A stretch of 16,666 nt of DNA from a bacterium (lineage in GTDB: Bacteria > Bacillota > Clostridia > Oscillospirales > Acutalibacteraceae), in assembly GCA_004560045.1 (NCBI GenBank), contig SFWF01000031.1:1-16666 (forward strand). Reading direction: 5' to 3'. Shown piece by piece: positions 1-7,733 of the stretch. The notes beneath the pieces are model-generated. The model was not told where the DNA came from. It worked only from the letters and a program-made list of their open reading frames with translations, and did not search any database. The position numbers were made by a program, and so were the translations under genes. Position 1 is the stretch's first letter. The number at the start of each line of letters is the position of its first letter.

Positions 1-100
1 TCCAAAAGTTTAGATTTTCTCAAAATGCTTATCTTTTGGTCTTTGGTTCGGAATAGTGTAGTGCTGGCGGTCTATCTATTGTTTTCGGTTGCTTGCTTCC
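1..100. other. Unassigned edge sequence beyond the break in the helicase frame
   Basis: No gene could be supported here. All minus-strand frames carry stops, and the helicase-family resemblance seen to the right ends around position 107. An imperfect inverted repeat lies at 2-39: arms CCAAAAG (2-8) and CTTTTGG (33-39), with an inner ATTTT/AAAAT pair. It is AT-rich and may be chance. The stretch could be a deletion scar, the edge of another insertion, or divergent helicase sequence with frameshifts. Confidence 0.3.
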
Positions 101-481
101 TTACCGTACATGAGCATTATATTCGGGTTTGTATTCCCATATCGGCACCGGTCTTGCAAAGCGGCTTTCGTGGGTATCGGAAATATCAAAGTAGTATTTT
201 AACCTTTGTCGTCCTGCGTGATGACGGTCAAACACCGCAATACCTGTGGCATAGCGGTTGACCCATCTGCCAAACTTCTGATTTCATCCGTTTTTACCCT
301 CGATTTCAAGCACAGCCGTCGCATCGGGCCGCTGTGCGTGGATCAACACCTGCTCGTCGAAGGGTAAGCGGTAGTTATAACAAGCGGGGTGAAGAAACGC
401 CGTCCAAGTATGATGATTTTTAGCAAGCCCTTTTACGCTCTCACGGTATAACGCCGTAATAATCTCATATTTGCTTGCCAT
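101..481 (-). pseudogene. N-terminal remnant of the giant ICE helicase/DNA methylase, with an in-frame TGA
   Basis: The ATG at 481 follows a strong ribosome site (AAGGAGG, about 8 bases upstream) and lies 12 bases after the preceding gene's stop. The first 65 residues (MASKYEIITALY, then FDEQVLIHAQRPDATAVLE) match the start of the roughly 2000-residue or larger SNF2-helicase/methylase protein of Tn1549/CTn elements, as I remember that family. TGA at 284-286 stands where the family has Trp. The frame then continues for 60 more family-like residues (FGRWVNRYATGIAVFD, then YYFDISDTHES) to a TAA at 101-103. A single G-to-A change from TGG explains the TGA. Resemblance then stops near 107. The gene is almost certainly inactive here unless a downstream restart exists outside the window. 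The family likely acts in DNA processing during transfer, but its exact role is unproven. Confidence 0.75.
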
Positions 482-493
482 TGTAACACCTCC

Positions 494-790
494 TTATCCT
501 CGTTTGAGTTTTTCTGTATAGTCTTTTGCGACCTCGTAGTGATTGGTGCTGGCAACAAGGAGCTGCCATACCGTTTCCGCCGCTTCGCTGTCGTACATAA
601 TAACGCTGACGTAATCGCCGTTCTCATCGGAATACACACGGCTGAACCGCATACGCTTTTCGATCAATTCCTTTGCCCGTTCCCGTTCACGCTCCTGCGG
701 TACGGCTTCTGCATTTTTCTCCAAAACGGTCATAAGCAGATTGAACATCGACGGGTGCATTGTCAGTTTTATAGAGGGGTACTGTCCCAT
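494..790 (-). CDS. Conserved ICE accessory protein, 98 residues, function unknown
   Basis: This is a small, soluble, charged protein. It has a hydrophobic N-terminal stretch (SIKLTMHPSMFNLLMTVLE), a very charged middle (QERERERAKELIEKR), and a C-terminal half predicted as mixed sheet and helix. No signal peptide or membrane segment is visible. The start at 790 sits 9 bases after the TAG of the preceding gene, and the AGGTAGGA ribosome site overlaps that stop, so translation is probably coupled. I do not recognise a named domain. Position between other accessory ORFs and the helicase gene suggests a role in element maintenance or transfer, but nothing in the sequence fixes it. Confidence 0.7.
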   Translation of the reverse strand: MGQYPSIKLTMHPSMFNLLMTVLEKNAEAVPQERERERAKELIEKRMRFSRVYSDENGDYVSVIMYDSEAAETVWQLLVASTNHYEVAKDYTEKLKRG

Positions 791-799
791 AATAAGTTC

Positions 800-1312
800 C
801 TACCTTTCTCGGTCTGCGGCCTGTACCATTCGGGGGATGGAAAACCCGTAAACTTTGGCAATATCATCGCCAAGCCTACGGGTCAATCTCGTTATATCGG
901 TACGGGTCGCCGTGCCGTAATATAATCTCACACCTGCTTTATAGGTGCGGTAGAGGTAATGGTTTGTGCCGTCGTGGTGTGCAGCATCGCAACGAAGATC
1001 GCCCAATCGGTCAACATACCAAGTCACGTAGTCGGTATCGGAGTACAGACAATCTTTGATGTTGCCACTTTCGATTTCCTTATATCCCATACGCCTGCCG
1101 TGCCATAAACCAAGGTCGGCAATCACAAGGATGGGCTGTGATAACTGCACGTTAAGATTACTGCGCTCGTCATCAAGGTAATCGTTATTTCGCTCGTACA
1201 TAAGGGATATACGCTCACTCTCGGTCATATCGGGATATTCCGCTTCCAAGTCCTCACGCCAATCCTCATAGTCAAGGTCATTACTCCAGATAATGCGCTT
1301 TTGCTCGGTCAT
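800..1312 (-). CDS. Conserved ICE accessory protein, 170 residues, function unknown
   Basis: This is an acidic N-terminal half (DLDYEDWREDLEAEYPDMTE) followed by a more aromatic and basic half (WHGRRMGYKE, YRTYKAGVRLYYG). No signal peptide, transmembrane helix or catalytic motif was recognised. Its ATG overlaps the TGA of the preceding 317-residue gene (ATGA at 1309-1312), and a GAGGTGA ribosome site lies inside that gene, so the pair is translationally coupled. I know similar proteins only as unnamed ORFs of Tn1549/CTn-like elements. Its role is not assignable from the sequence. Confidence 0.7.
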   Translation of the reverse strand: MTEQKRIIWSNDLDYEDWREDLEAEYPDMTESERISLMYERNNDYLDDERSNLNVQLSQPILVIADLGLWHGRRMGYKEIESGNIKDCLYSDTDYVTWYVDRLGDLRCDAAHHDGTNHYLYRTYKAGVRLYYGTATRTDITRLTRRLGDDIAKVYGFSIPRMVQAADRER

Positions 1313-2262
1313 CGTTCATCACCTCGGACGTTCCTATTGGGCGGTATCAATTTTCCGCTTTTATCATAATTTGCGGGATCTGCGGCAGGAGCCGCCCAGC
1401 CAAACATTGAACCGACCTTCATAGCTTCTGCTTGTGCTTTGGTAATACCGCCTTTCTCGTTCATTTCATCAACGATTTCCTTTGCTTCTGCAAGGTCTTT
1501 TGCGGGAATGTCGGTGGGATAATAGCCGCTTTCACCACGCTTGATAATGACGACTTCGCCCGTATTGGCAAGGGTGCTGTAACAGGTTTCAGGCAGGGAT
1601 GCACGAAGCGGAATTACCTTATTTTCGTTTCTCTGCATAATCTCTGCAAATTGACAGATATGATAGAGGTTTGAGCCAACCTCTACGTGGTACTCGTCAA
1701 TATAGCGACAGGTGTAGTCCACGCTATCGCTGTTATAAAAGGTGATACGCACCTTGTCAAAATCTTCAATGCGAAATAGCGTTGTATAGTCGGGTTTGAT
1801 AAAACGGATACCTTTCTCGGCGTTCTTCAAATGACGGTCGAGCCATTCACGCTCATAGGCGTAAATATAAAAGTTGTAATCGCCCTTATTGGGGTTTAGC
1901 CGCATAAGGTATGAGTAGTTATCGGTGTCTGCTCTAAAAGCGTATTCACGGCAGTAGTTGCCGTCAAAGCCGCTTTCGGGTTTTCCGTAGCAGTATCCCG
2001 CCATTGAGCTGCGGTTTTTAAGGATGCCGCCGTACCTTTCATCATAGCGGAGCATATTGATAACGGTGTCAAATTCCGCCTTGAACGCATCGGTTTTAAG
2101 GCTTTCACAATGATTATCCCAAGAGGTAAAGAACCCCGTGCCGTTACTGTCCATATCGCCACGCAAATGACCGATACAACCCGTCTGCCCATAAATCTGC
2201 TGACTCTGTGCATAGGTGTAAAGTCGGTGCTTTTCGGGGAGCACCTGTAACGTCATATTCAT
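1309..2262 (-). CDS. Conserved ICE accessory protein, 317 residues, related to parts of large polyvalent proteins
   Basis: The N-terminus (LPEKHRLYTYAQSQQIYGQT, then GHLRGDMDSNGTGFFTSWD) and the central block (SYLMRLNPNKGDYNFY, then CRYIDEYHVEVGSNLYHICQFAE) are familiar from proteins of Clostridia conjugative elements. There the same block also occurs inside larger multidomain polypeptides. The last 60 residues (EMNEKGGITKAQAEAMKVGS) form a separate helical tail. No signal peptide or membrane segment is seen. The first ATG at 2262 overlaps the TGA of the upstream 90-residue gene (ATGA). The second Met (residue 3) is an alternative start, with AAGGAG about 12 bases upstream of the first. Such proteins are guessed to help DNA processing or defence evasion in the recipient cell; that is inference. 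Confidence 0.75.
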   Translation of the reverse strand: MNMTLQVLPEKHRLYTYAQSQQIYGQTGCIGHLRGDMDSNGTGFFTSWDNHCESLKTDAFKAEFDTVINMLRYDERYGGILKNRSSMAGYCYGKPESGFDGNYCREYAFRADTDNYSYLMRLNPNKGDYNFYIYAYEREWLDRHLKNAEKGIRFIKPDYTTLFRIEDFDKVRITFYNSDSVDYTCRYIDEYHVEVGSNLYHICQFAEIMQRNENKVIPLRASLPETCYSTLANTGEVVIIKRGESGYYPTDIPAKDLAEAKEIVDEMNEKGGITKAQAEAMKVGSMFGWAAPAADPANYDKSGKLIPPNRNVRGDER

Positions 2263-2534
2263 CAGCGGTCACGCTCCTTTCCTTTATCCTTGTTTTCTGT
2301 CTGCGGCGGTTTCTGCTGTTCCTGCAGGCTGAGTTCGGTCTGCGCTCTCTCCAAGAGATCTCTTTCGGCGGCTTTTCGCTCAGTCAGATAATGACCCCAA
2401 AAGTAATTGTCGCCGTCCTTACATTCCCACGTGACATACGGTGTGGAGAAGGATGGGTTATGTCCGATTACAAACTCCGCCTTACCGATAAAGATAGAGT
2501 CGGTGATGGTATATCCCGCATTGGTTCTGCTCAT
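2262..2534 (-). CDS. Small ICE accessory protein, 90 residues, function unknown
   Basis: The chosen start (MSRTNAGYTITDSIFIGKAE) overlaps the TAA of the upstream 198-residue gene as TAATG and has a GGGAGG ribosome site 7 bases upstream. A longer in-frame extension to 2624 would overlap that gene without its own ribosome site and is less likely. The N-terminal 60 residues have a short sheet-rich pattern (FIGKAEFVIGHN, TPYVTWECKDGDNYFWGHY). The C-terminal third is helical and then low-complexity, charged (QQKPPQTENKDKGKERDR). The opening resembles that of the 198-residue neighbour (SFRIGQSEVVFGVDEHSENP), so the two may share a fold by duplication. Function is unknown. Confidence 0.7.
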   Translation of the reverse strand: MSRTNAGYTITDSIFIGKAEFVIGHNPSFSTPYVTWECKDGDNYFWGHYLTERKAAERDLLERAQTELSLQEQQKPPQTENKDKGKERDR

Positions 2535-3130
2535 TATCGTTCCTCCCTTCGCTGTGCTTGTTTTTCGGCTTGTATCTGCTTTTGAATTTCTGCAAGCCGT
2601 TCCTTTGCCCATTCGGGCGTACACTCCGGCTTGACTACACCCTCAACCTCATAACGCTCGTACCGTAGTTCTTCTCCGGTGTAAAGGTTCTTGCAGAAAC
2701 ACGCCCTGCCGTGCGGGTTGCCCTTGGCTCCGTTACCGCCCGTAACATATACAAGCTGACGGTCGGCACTCTGATATTCGGGTCGAAATACTGTCTTTTT
2801 GATTGCTACGACCTTATCGACGATACTTTTATCGTAATCGTTGGGATAACACATATCGGGGGTGATAGGTTCACGGGGGACGGTTATCTTTGCCCATTCT
2901 GCCCGTACTTTTTCGGTCAGTTGCTTTACACGGTCGGCAAACAACTCCAACATACCAATGTAGTCGTTACCCACCATACATTTCGTGTACCGTTCACGAA
3001 CCATGACGATAAGGTTTTCCTTTTCGCAGAAGCCGCAAAAAAACGGGTTTTCGCTATGTTCATCTACGCCGAAAACAACCTCACTTTGACCTATGCGGAA
3101 AGAGTTTTTTATCTCATAGTTTTCCGCCAT
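2534..3130 (-). CDS. Conserved ICE accessory protein, 198 residues, function unknown
   Basis: The protein opens with a sheet-rich domain (YEIKNSFRIGQSEVVFGVDE, then CGFCEKENLIVMV). A central part follows (VPREPITPDMCYPNDYDKSI), then VYVTGGNGAKGNPHGRACFC, a Gly/Cys-rich loop, and a charged helical tail (EWAKERLAEIQKQIQAEKQ). Proteins with this layout are recurrent unnamed ORFs of CTn-type elements. The start is unusual: the best ribosome site (AAAGGAG, about 3150-3156) is roughly 20 bases before the ATG and sits next to an out-of-frame GTG that opens a 13-codon ORF ending just past this ATG. Either coupling from a leader peptide or a one-base frameshift near the true start could explain this. 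Confidence 0.7.
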   Translation of the reverse strand: MAENYEIKNSFRIGQSEVVFGVDEHSENPFFCGFCEKENLIVMVRERYTKCMVGNDYIGMLELFADRVKQLTEKVRAEWAKITVPREPITPDMCYPNDYDKSIVDKVVAIKKTVFRPEYQSADRQLVYVTGGNGAKGNPHGRACFCKNLYTGEELRYERYEVEGVVKPECTPEWAKERLAEIQKQIQAEKQAQRREER

Positions 3131-3187
3131 TCGTTTTGTCTGTTCCGTTGCTCACATCTCCTTTTACTGAATTGTCGGTATGTAAGA

Positions 3188-3209
3188 GGGACGGCTTTTC
3201 AGCCGTCCC
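3188..3209 (-). terminator. GC-rich hairpin behind the surface-protein operon, weak U-tract
   Basis: A perfect 9-bp inverted repeat (GGGACGGCT at 3188-3196, AGCCGTCCC at 3201-3209) has a 4-base loop. It begins 6 bases beyond the stop of the small membrane-peptide gene. The bases after it on the minus strand are only partly T-rich, so it may be an attenuator or an RNA-processing hairpin rather than a full terminator. Confidence 0.55.
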
Positions 3210-3215
3210 CACGGG

Positions 3216-3308
3216 TCACTTTTTCCTTGCGTTGCGGATTCTGAAATAGATCAGCAATGCGCCTGCTGCCAAAAACAACCCTAAACCGATCATTGTTTTA
3301 ACATCCAC
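3216..3308 (-). CDS. 30-residue single-span membrane peptide
   Basis: This short gene starts with GTG at 3308, three bases after the surface protein's TAA at 3312-3314. A good AGGAG ribosome site lies about 12 bases upstream of the start, inside the end of the surface-protein gene. The peptide reads VDVKTMIGLGLFLAAGALLI followed by YFRIRNARKK: one hydrophobic helix of about 15-18 residues and then a basic tail, a typical orientation with the C-terminus in the cytoplasm. An internal ATG (residue 6) would give 25 residues. The hairpin at 3188-3209 closes the unit. Coupling to the surface protein suggests a role at the membrane during its export, sorting or anchoring, but this is inference. It is too short for homology to be judged by eye. 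Confidence 0.55.
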   Translation of the reverse strand: MDVKTMIGLGLFLAAGALLIYFRIRNARKK

Positions 3309-3311
3309 GGC

Positions 3312-5684
3312 TTACAACTCCTCTCTGCGTCTTTTTCTGCTATAAAGGGCAATACCAATAAGAGAAGCACCGGACAGACCCATCAAGCCGAGCCAAAGAG
3401 GAAGATTACTGTTATCGCCCGTCTGCGGAGAGTCGGGTACTTTGGGTTCAGGTTCGGGTTTGCGTTCGTTGTGCATCTCTACGATGGTAACGGAACCCTC
3501 GATTACTGCCGCCGTCTTATCTTCGGGGAGGATATAATCGGCGTTCTTCTCATCGGACACCTCGGATACAACGTACTCGCCGTCAATGCGGAGGTTTTCA
3601 ATGATGATTTCACCGTTTGCATCGGTGGTGAACACTTCGTCATAACCGTTTGTGCCGGTGACGCGGAAGGAGAAGCCCTCCACTACGCCGTCGGAGGAGG
3701 TCTTTACGATTTTAAGAGAGCCAACCTTGGCGGTGTTCACAAAGCCAATACCTGCTTCATTTTCAACAATGACGGTTTCGCCGTCTGCGGTGATCTCAAA
3801 ATAATAATAGCCGTCATCCTTATTGAAAAATTCGGGTGCGGTCTTTTCGTAAAGGAAATAGCCGTTATATCGCAGGTTATCCATACGGTAAACGCCCGTT
3901 TCCACTTCGGTCATTTCACCTACGAGCTTGTCGATTTCCGCATTAAACTCGCCGTTGCCGTCCACGTCCACATAGATTTCAAACACGGCTCCCGTTAGCT
4001 TATTTTCGTGATAATCCTTATCAACCTTGGTGGTCTGCACGGAGCCGACAATAAAGCGGTTCTCAATGACGATTTCCACCGTTTCACCGTCCTCGCTTAC
4101 CGTCACAGCATAACTGTTTTCGTTCAGCACGAAAGCGGGAGCTGCCTTGATTTCACGCACCACGTATCTGCCGAAAGGTACGTTTTCAAAAAGGAACACA
4201 CCGATTTCGTTGCTCTCGCAGGTCATCAATGCGGTGTCTGCGGTAAACTCGGTTTCGTTCTCACGAAACAAGCCGAACAGCGCACCGCAGATGGCAAAGC
4301 CGTCCTCGTCCAATTTCTTGCCGAGAATGTTGCCACGGATGATCTTGTTTTCAATGGTAGCACCGTCATTTACGCTGATCTTAACAGTTTCGGTATTCTG
4401 TCCCGCATACTCAAAGACTACGGGATAAGCGGTATCGGAAAGAATATAATGAGCGTCGGTTGCGATTTCCTTGATATACACGCTTGCTCCCACGGGAAGA
4501 TCTGTCATAAAGGCAATCTTGCCGTTTTCATCACAGTAGGCAGTTTCAACAAGTCCGTCCTTGGTAATAACCTTGCCGTCCTCGGCGGTCATATCCTCAG
4601 CCGCATACAAGCCAAACTGCACCTTGCTGATTTCACCATTATTACCGATGTCAAAATGCTCATCAATTTCAAGGTTCTTTGCAAGGTCGATTTCCACCTT
4701 CTGTCGCTCATTGACAAAGGAGGCAGAGGTGCTTGTAACGGCAATTTCCTGTCCGGCATACACAAGCTCCACATCAACCTTTTCATTGTTGAGCACCATT
4801 CCAAAGGGTGCGGTGATTTCGGAAATTTGGTATTTTCCGAGATAGAGTTCACGGCTTACGGCTGTTCCGTCCACCTTGAAATCAACGGGAGTAGTATCAA
4901 GCACATATTCGCCCGTTGCAGAAATGGTTTCTTCGATGATTTGATAATTGCCGTAAGGGAGAGAGTGCGGGAGCATCAACATACCCGTTTCATCGGTATA
5001 GTACACCTCAATATCCACAGGGGTAGGATAATTGATACGCTGTACCACAAATTCTCCCGTATCGGTATTCAACACCTTAAAACCAATGCCCGCCGCAGGG
5101 ATAACCTTGCCCGTTTCGGCATCCTTTTTCACGATCTGAATGTCGGACTCAAATACGGCATTATTGATAATAAAGCGGTAGATTTTCTCGTCGGTGTCGA
5201 TGCTGACCTCAAAAGCGGGTAACAGTTCTTTGCCCTCCCAACCCTTGATTTGTTTTACTACATATACACCGTAAGGCAGTTCCACCTCGGCAACGCCTGT
5301 TTCATCAATCACAAGGATTGCTTTTTCTTCGTCCTTGCCGTTTTCAAAGCTGCCTGCGCTTTTCAAGTAAACCTCAAATTCTGCACCAACTTCGGGAGTT
5401 TCAATTTGGGTCTTACCGTCATCGGTGTGTTTTACAAGGGCAATCATACCTTTGATAATATCCTCATACACGTCGATATACTCGGTATTGAGTTCTACGG
5501 TGTAGTTACCGGGATATGCGTCCACGTAATACTCATAGGGGTCAAGCAAGTAACCCTCGGACGGTGAAATCTCCTGCAAGTAATAGTAGCTGCCGTCGCA
5601 CGGATAATAGACGGTCAAGAAATAGCCGTTTTTATCTGTGGTATAGGTGTCAAGCAACACGCCGTTTTTGAACACACCGTACAC
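3312..5684 (-). CDS. C-terminal part of a split SpaA/CnaB-repeat surface protein with an SPQTG sorting signal
   Basis: The frame opens at a GTG (5684) but continues in phase from the 663-residue ORF upstream. The only interruption is the TAA at 5715-5717, followed by ten sense codons (TQGDATLEGA). It contains a chain of SpaA/CnaB-type prealbumin-like domains, each with a K-containing first strand and an E in a late strand. Domain starts are near residues 77 (KGMIALVKHTDDG), 180 (DIQIVKKDAETG), 329 (KVEIDLAKN), 450 (RGNILGKKLDEDG), 547 (GSVQTTKVDKD) and 655 (GSLKIVKTSSDG). The end is a classic sorting signal: SPQTG at residues 752-756, a hydrophobic helix, and the tail RKRRREEL. Without the first half it has no signal peptide and would stay in the cytoplasm, so as a separate gene it is probably non-functional. 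A weak GAAGG lies just before the GTG. Confidence 0.85.
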   Translation of the reverse strand: MYGVFKNGVLLDTYTTDKNGYFLTVYYPCDGSYYYLQEISPSEGYLLDPYEYYVDAYPGNYTVELNTEYIDVYEDIIKGMIALVKHTDDGKTQIETPEVGAEFEVYLKSAGSFENGKDEEKAILVIDETGVAEVELPYGVYVVKQIKGWEGKELLPAFEVSIDTDEKIYRFIINNAVFESDIQIVKKDAETGKVIPAAGIGFKVLNTDTGEFVVQRINYPTPVDIEVYYTDETGMLMLPHSLPYGNYQIIEETISATGEYVLDTTPVDFKVDGTAVSRELYLGKYQISEITAPFGMVLNNEKVDVELVYAGQEIAVTSTSASFVNERQKVEIDLAKNLEIDEHFDIGNNGEISKVQFGLYAAEDMTAEDGKVITKDGLVETAYCDENGKIAFMTDLPVGASVYIKEIATDAHYILSDTAYPVVFEYAGQNTETVKISVNDGATIENKIIRGNILGKKLDEDGFAICGALFGLFRENETEFTADTALMTCESNEIGVFLFENVPFGRYVVREIKAAPAFVLNENSYAVTVSEDGETVEIVIENRFIVGSVQTTKVDKDYHENKLTGAVFEIYVDVDGNGEFNAEIDKLVGEMTEVETGVYRMDNLRYNGYFLYEKTAPEFFNKDDGYYYFEITADGETVIVENEAGIGFVNTAKVGSLKIVKTSSDGVVEGFSFRVTGTNGYDEVFTTDANGEIIIENLRIDGEYVVSEVSDEKNADYILPEDKTAAVIEGSVTIVEMHNERKPEPEPKVPDSPQTGDNSNLPLWLGLMGLSGASLIGIALYSRKRRREEL

Positions 5685-5714
5685 CGCACCTTCAAGGGTT
5701 GCGTCGCCTTGGGT

Positions 5715-7706
5715 TTATCCGTATGGCCAACCGTATTCGGTGACGAGCATATCGGAGTCAACCGCAAGGGTCATAGGGACAGCTTCTTCAAAATTATCGT
5801 CACCAAAGTAAATATCGGCATCCACCTTGAATACGTCGGCTCTCCATTTCTTCAAGATGTTTTTAACCGTTGTACCCGTGACCTCGTTCCACTTAACGTC
5901 AACATTCTGTGCTTCGGGGAGCACGTAACGCATAGCCACGTTTTCCTCGGTCAGTACATATCCTGTACCGATCAGCACGTCGTTAAACATTGCAACGCCT
6001 GTATGGCCGGTTTTGGCGGTGAGATTGATAGTTGCTCCCGAAAGAGAAGTGCCTTTCAGACGGAAAGTAACACCCTCCACAAAGCCGTCCTCAGAGGACT
6101 TTGTGACCTTAACACTACCTCTTTTGAGTTCGTTATAAAAGGATTTCTCGGTCACTTTCTGCCATTCGATAACAGCGGTCTGTGCATCGGGAATGATATA
6201 TTTTTCCTCGACGTTCACTTCCTCCAAGGTATAGGCGGTGTGTCCTGTAATAAGCACATCCTCGAAAGTAGCAACACCGTTTTTATCGGTCACGGCAAAC
6301 TGCTCCACCGTATGCCCCGAAAGGGATGTGCCGGAGAGCTTAAACTGAACGCCCTCCACCATATTGTCCTCGCTGGTCTTAACTACCTTCAATTCGCCAC
6401 GTTTCAAGGTGTTATTGAAAGTGACTGTTGCGGTCTGACCGCTGACAATGGTAACGGTGCGAACCTCCTGCGGCTCGTAGTAGTCGATATTTTCCTCCGT
6501 CACGGTGTAGCTGCCGGGTTTCAAGTCGGAAATCGTGACCTCACCGCCGTTTGCGGTGGTAACGGTCTTGTTCACGCCGTTGCCCGAAAGGGTGAAGGAA
6601 ATCCCGTCCACCACACCGTCCTCGCTTGTCTTTACGATCTTGCAGTTACCGGGAATAATCTCATTTACCGCATTGATCGTAATGGTGGCGTTAGGAGTAT
6701 CCTTGTTAAGAGTTTTAGTCCAGGATGTAGTTCCGTAGGCTCGGTAGTTGGTCGGAAAAACACTCTCAACGATTTTATATTCGCCGTAAGGAATAGGCAT
6801 TTCGGACTTCGCATAGCCCGTGCTGTCGGTCGGGCCAATGCGATACTGCTGTCCTGTGGTTGTTTCGGTGGCAATGAATACCGCACCTGCAAGAGCCTTG
6901 CCGTCGGTATCCTTTTTGTAAACCTCGATACTGCCGTCATCCTCCCAATACTCTATGGGAAGATGGTAATAGGCATTGGGATAGCTGGACTTGTCACCGG
7001 CTTGCCCCATCCAATCGACACGGGAGATTTCGGGGCCACGGTCATTACCCACATGAATGATATAGTCCACACCTTTATAGGTGCCGGAGTAAACGGCAAT
7101 GTGCTTATGAGAGTTTTCAGAGTCACCAAAGATAATCAAGTCACCGGGGGTCAGCTTGCTATGATCCACATTGGAGGCGCTTGTTCCGATTTTCTCAATT
7201 TTGCCTTCACTCACAAGACCGTTCAACGCTTTTTGCCAAGTAACAACAGCTTGGGAGTTCCAACCCGTTGCGGCAACGGCATCACTGATAAGGCTTGTGT
7301 CAACGCCCTCGATATGAGGGAGGTAGTTGCAGACAAAGTAGGTCACGAAAGAAGCACAGCACAGACCCTTGCTCTCAAAGGTGGCAATGTCGGGTGCTCG
7401 ACCCGATACGGTGCTGCTGTCGGCAACGTTCTCCTTACCGGAGGTGCTTGTTCCGTAAGAAATATCCGAGAGAATGTTGCTCGGTGTTCGTGAGCCGTAA
7501 CTGTTCGATTGATACAGCGTTCCGTCGTTCTTCTGCGCCTGCACGTTGTATCCCGTGTACTCCAAGGCACGGAGAATGTGGCTGTCAGCCATATTATCGG
7601 GCAGGTCGGATGCGACCGCCGCAAATGCACTCATCGGCATTGCCATAATCACCATTACCACGGCAAGCAGAGCCGACAAAAACTTTGACATTTGCTTATT
7701 TTTCAT
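5715..7706 (-). CDS. N-terminal part of the split surface protein: signal peptide, NlpC/P60-like domain and CnaB repeats
   Basis: Residues 1-30 are a signal peptide (basic MKNKQMSK, hydrophobic core, cleavage near AFAA). Residues about 40-250 look like an NlpC/P60-type cysteine hydrolase: GLCCASFVTYF supplies the candidate nucleophile (Cys116 or Cys117), LTPGDLIIFGD follows, and SHKHIAVYSG supplies the His (200 or 202), with VDYIIHVGN after it. SpaA/CnaB repeats follow, beginning near 258, 353, 437 and 530. The last three share the pattern KTSED-G-VEGV-F-LSGTSLSG. The frame ends at TAA after GWPYG, where I remember Glu in intact relatives. A one-base change from GAA (or CAA) restores a continuous 1464-residue protein through to the SPQTG signal. 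As it stands, the product would be secreted but not anchored. The start has AAAGGA about 14 bases upstream and lies 27 bases beyond the terminator of the CAP gene. Confidence 0.85.
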   Translation of the reverse strand: MKNKQMSKFLSALLAVVMVIMAMPMSAFAAVASDLPDNMADSHILRALEYTGYNVQAQKNDGTLYQSNSYGSRTPSNILSDISYGTSTSGKENVADSSTVSGRAPDIATFESKGLCCASFVTYFVCNYLPHIEGVDTSLISDAVAATGWNSQAVVTWQKALNGLVSEGKIEKIGTSASNVDHSKLTPGDLIIFGDSENSHKHIAVYSGTYKGVDYIIHVGNDRGPEISRVDWMGQAGDKSSYPNAYYHLPIEYWEDDGSIEVYKKDTDGKALAGAVFIATETTTGQQYRIGPTDSTGYAKSEMPIPYGEYKIVESVFPTNYRAYGTTSWTKTLNKDTPNATITINAVNEIIPGNCKIVKTSEDGVVDGISFTLSGNGVNKTVTTANGGEVTISDLKPGSYTVTEENIDYYEPQEVRTVTIVSGQTATVTFNNTLKRGELKVVKTSEDNMVEGVQFKLSGTSLSGHTVEQFAVTDKNGVATFEDVLITGHTAYTLEEVNVEEKYIIPDAQTAVIEWQKVTEKSFYNELKRGSVKVTKSSEDGFVEGVTFRLKGTSLSGATINLTAKTGHTGVAMFNDVLIGTGYVLTEENVAMRYVLPEAQNVDVKWNEVTGTTVKNILKKWRADVFKVDADIYFGDDNFEEAVPMTLAVDSDMLVTEYGWPYG

Positions 7707-7733
7707 AAATCTTCAATCCTTTCTTGTTTTGGA

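Noticed and set aside
2..39. Imperfect inverted repeat at the window edge as an insertion-sequence end
   Set aside because: Arms are only 7 bp and AT-rich, with no transposase or target duplication visible.
284..286. Recoding of TGA as Trp or another amino acid
   Set aside because: TGA ends several intact neighbouring genes in coupled ATGA overlaps, and no recoding element was seen. A plain nonsense mutation is simpler.
5709..7493. 594-codon plus-strand frame over the surface-protein gene, and a 404-codon one at 4008-5222
   Set aside because: Shadows of the repetitive surface protein; the composition is unlike a real protein and the sense gene has clear domains and signals.
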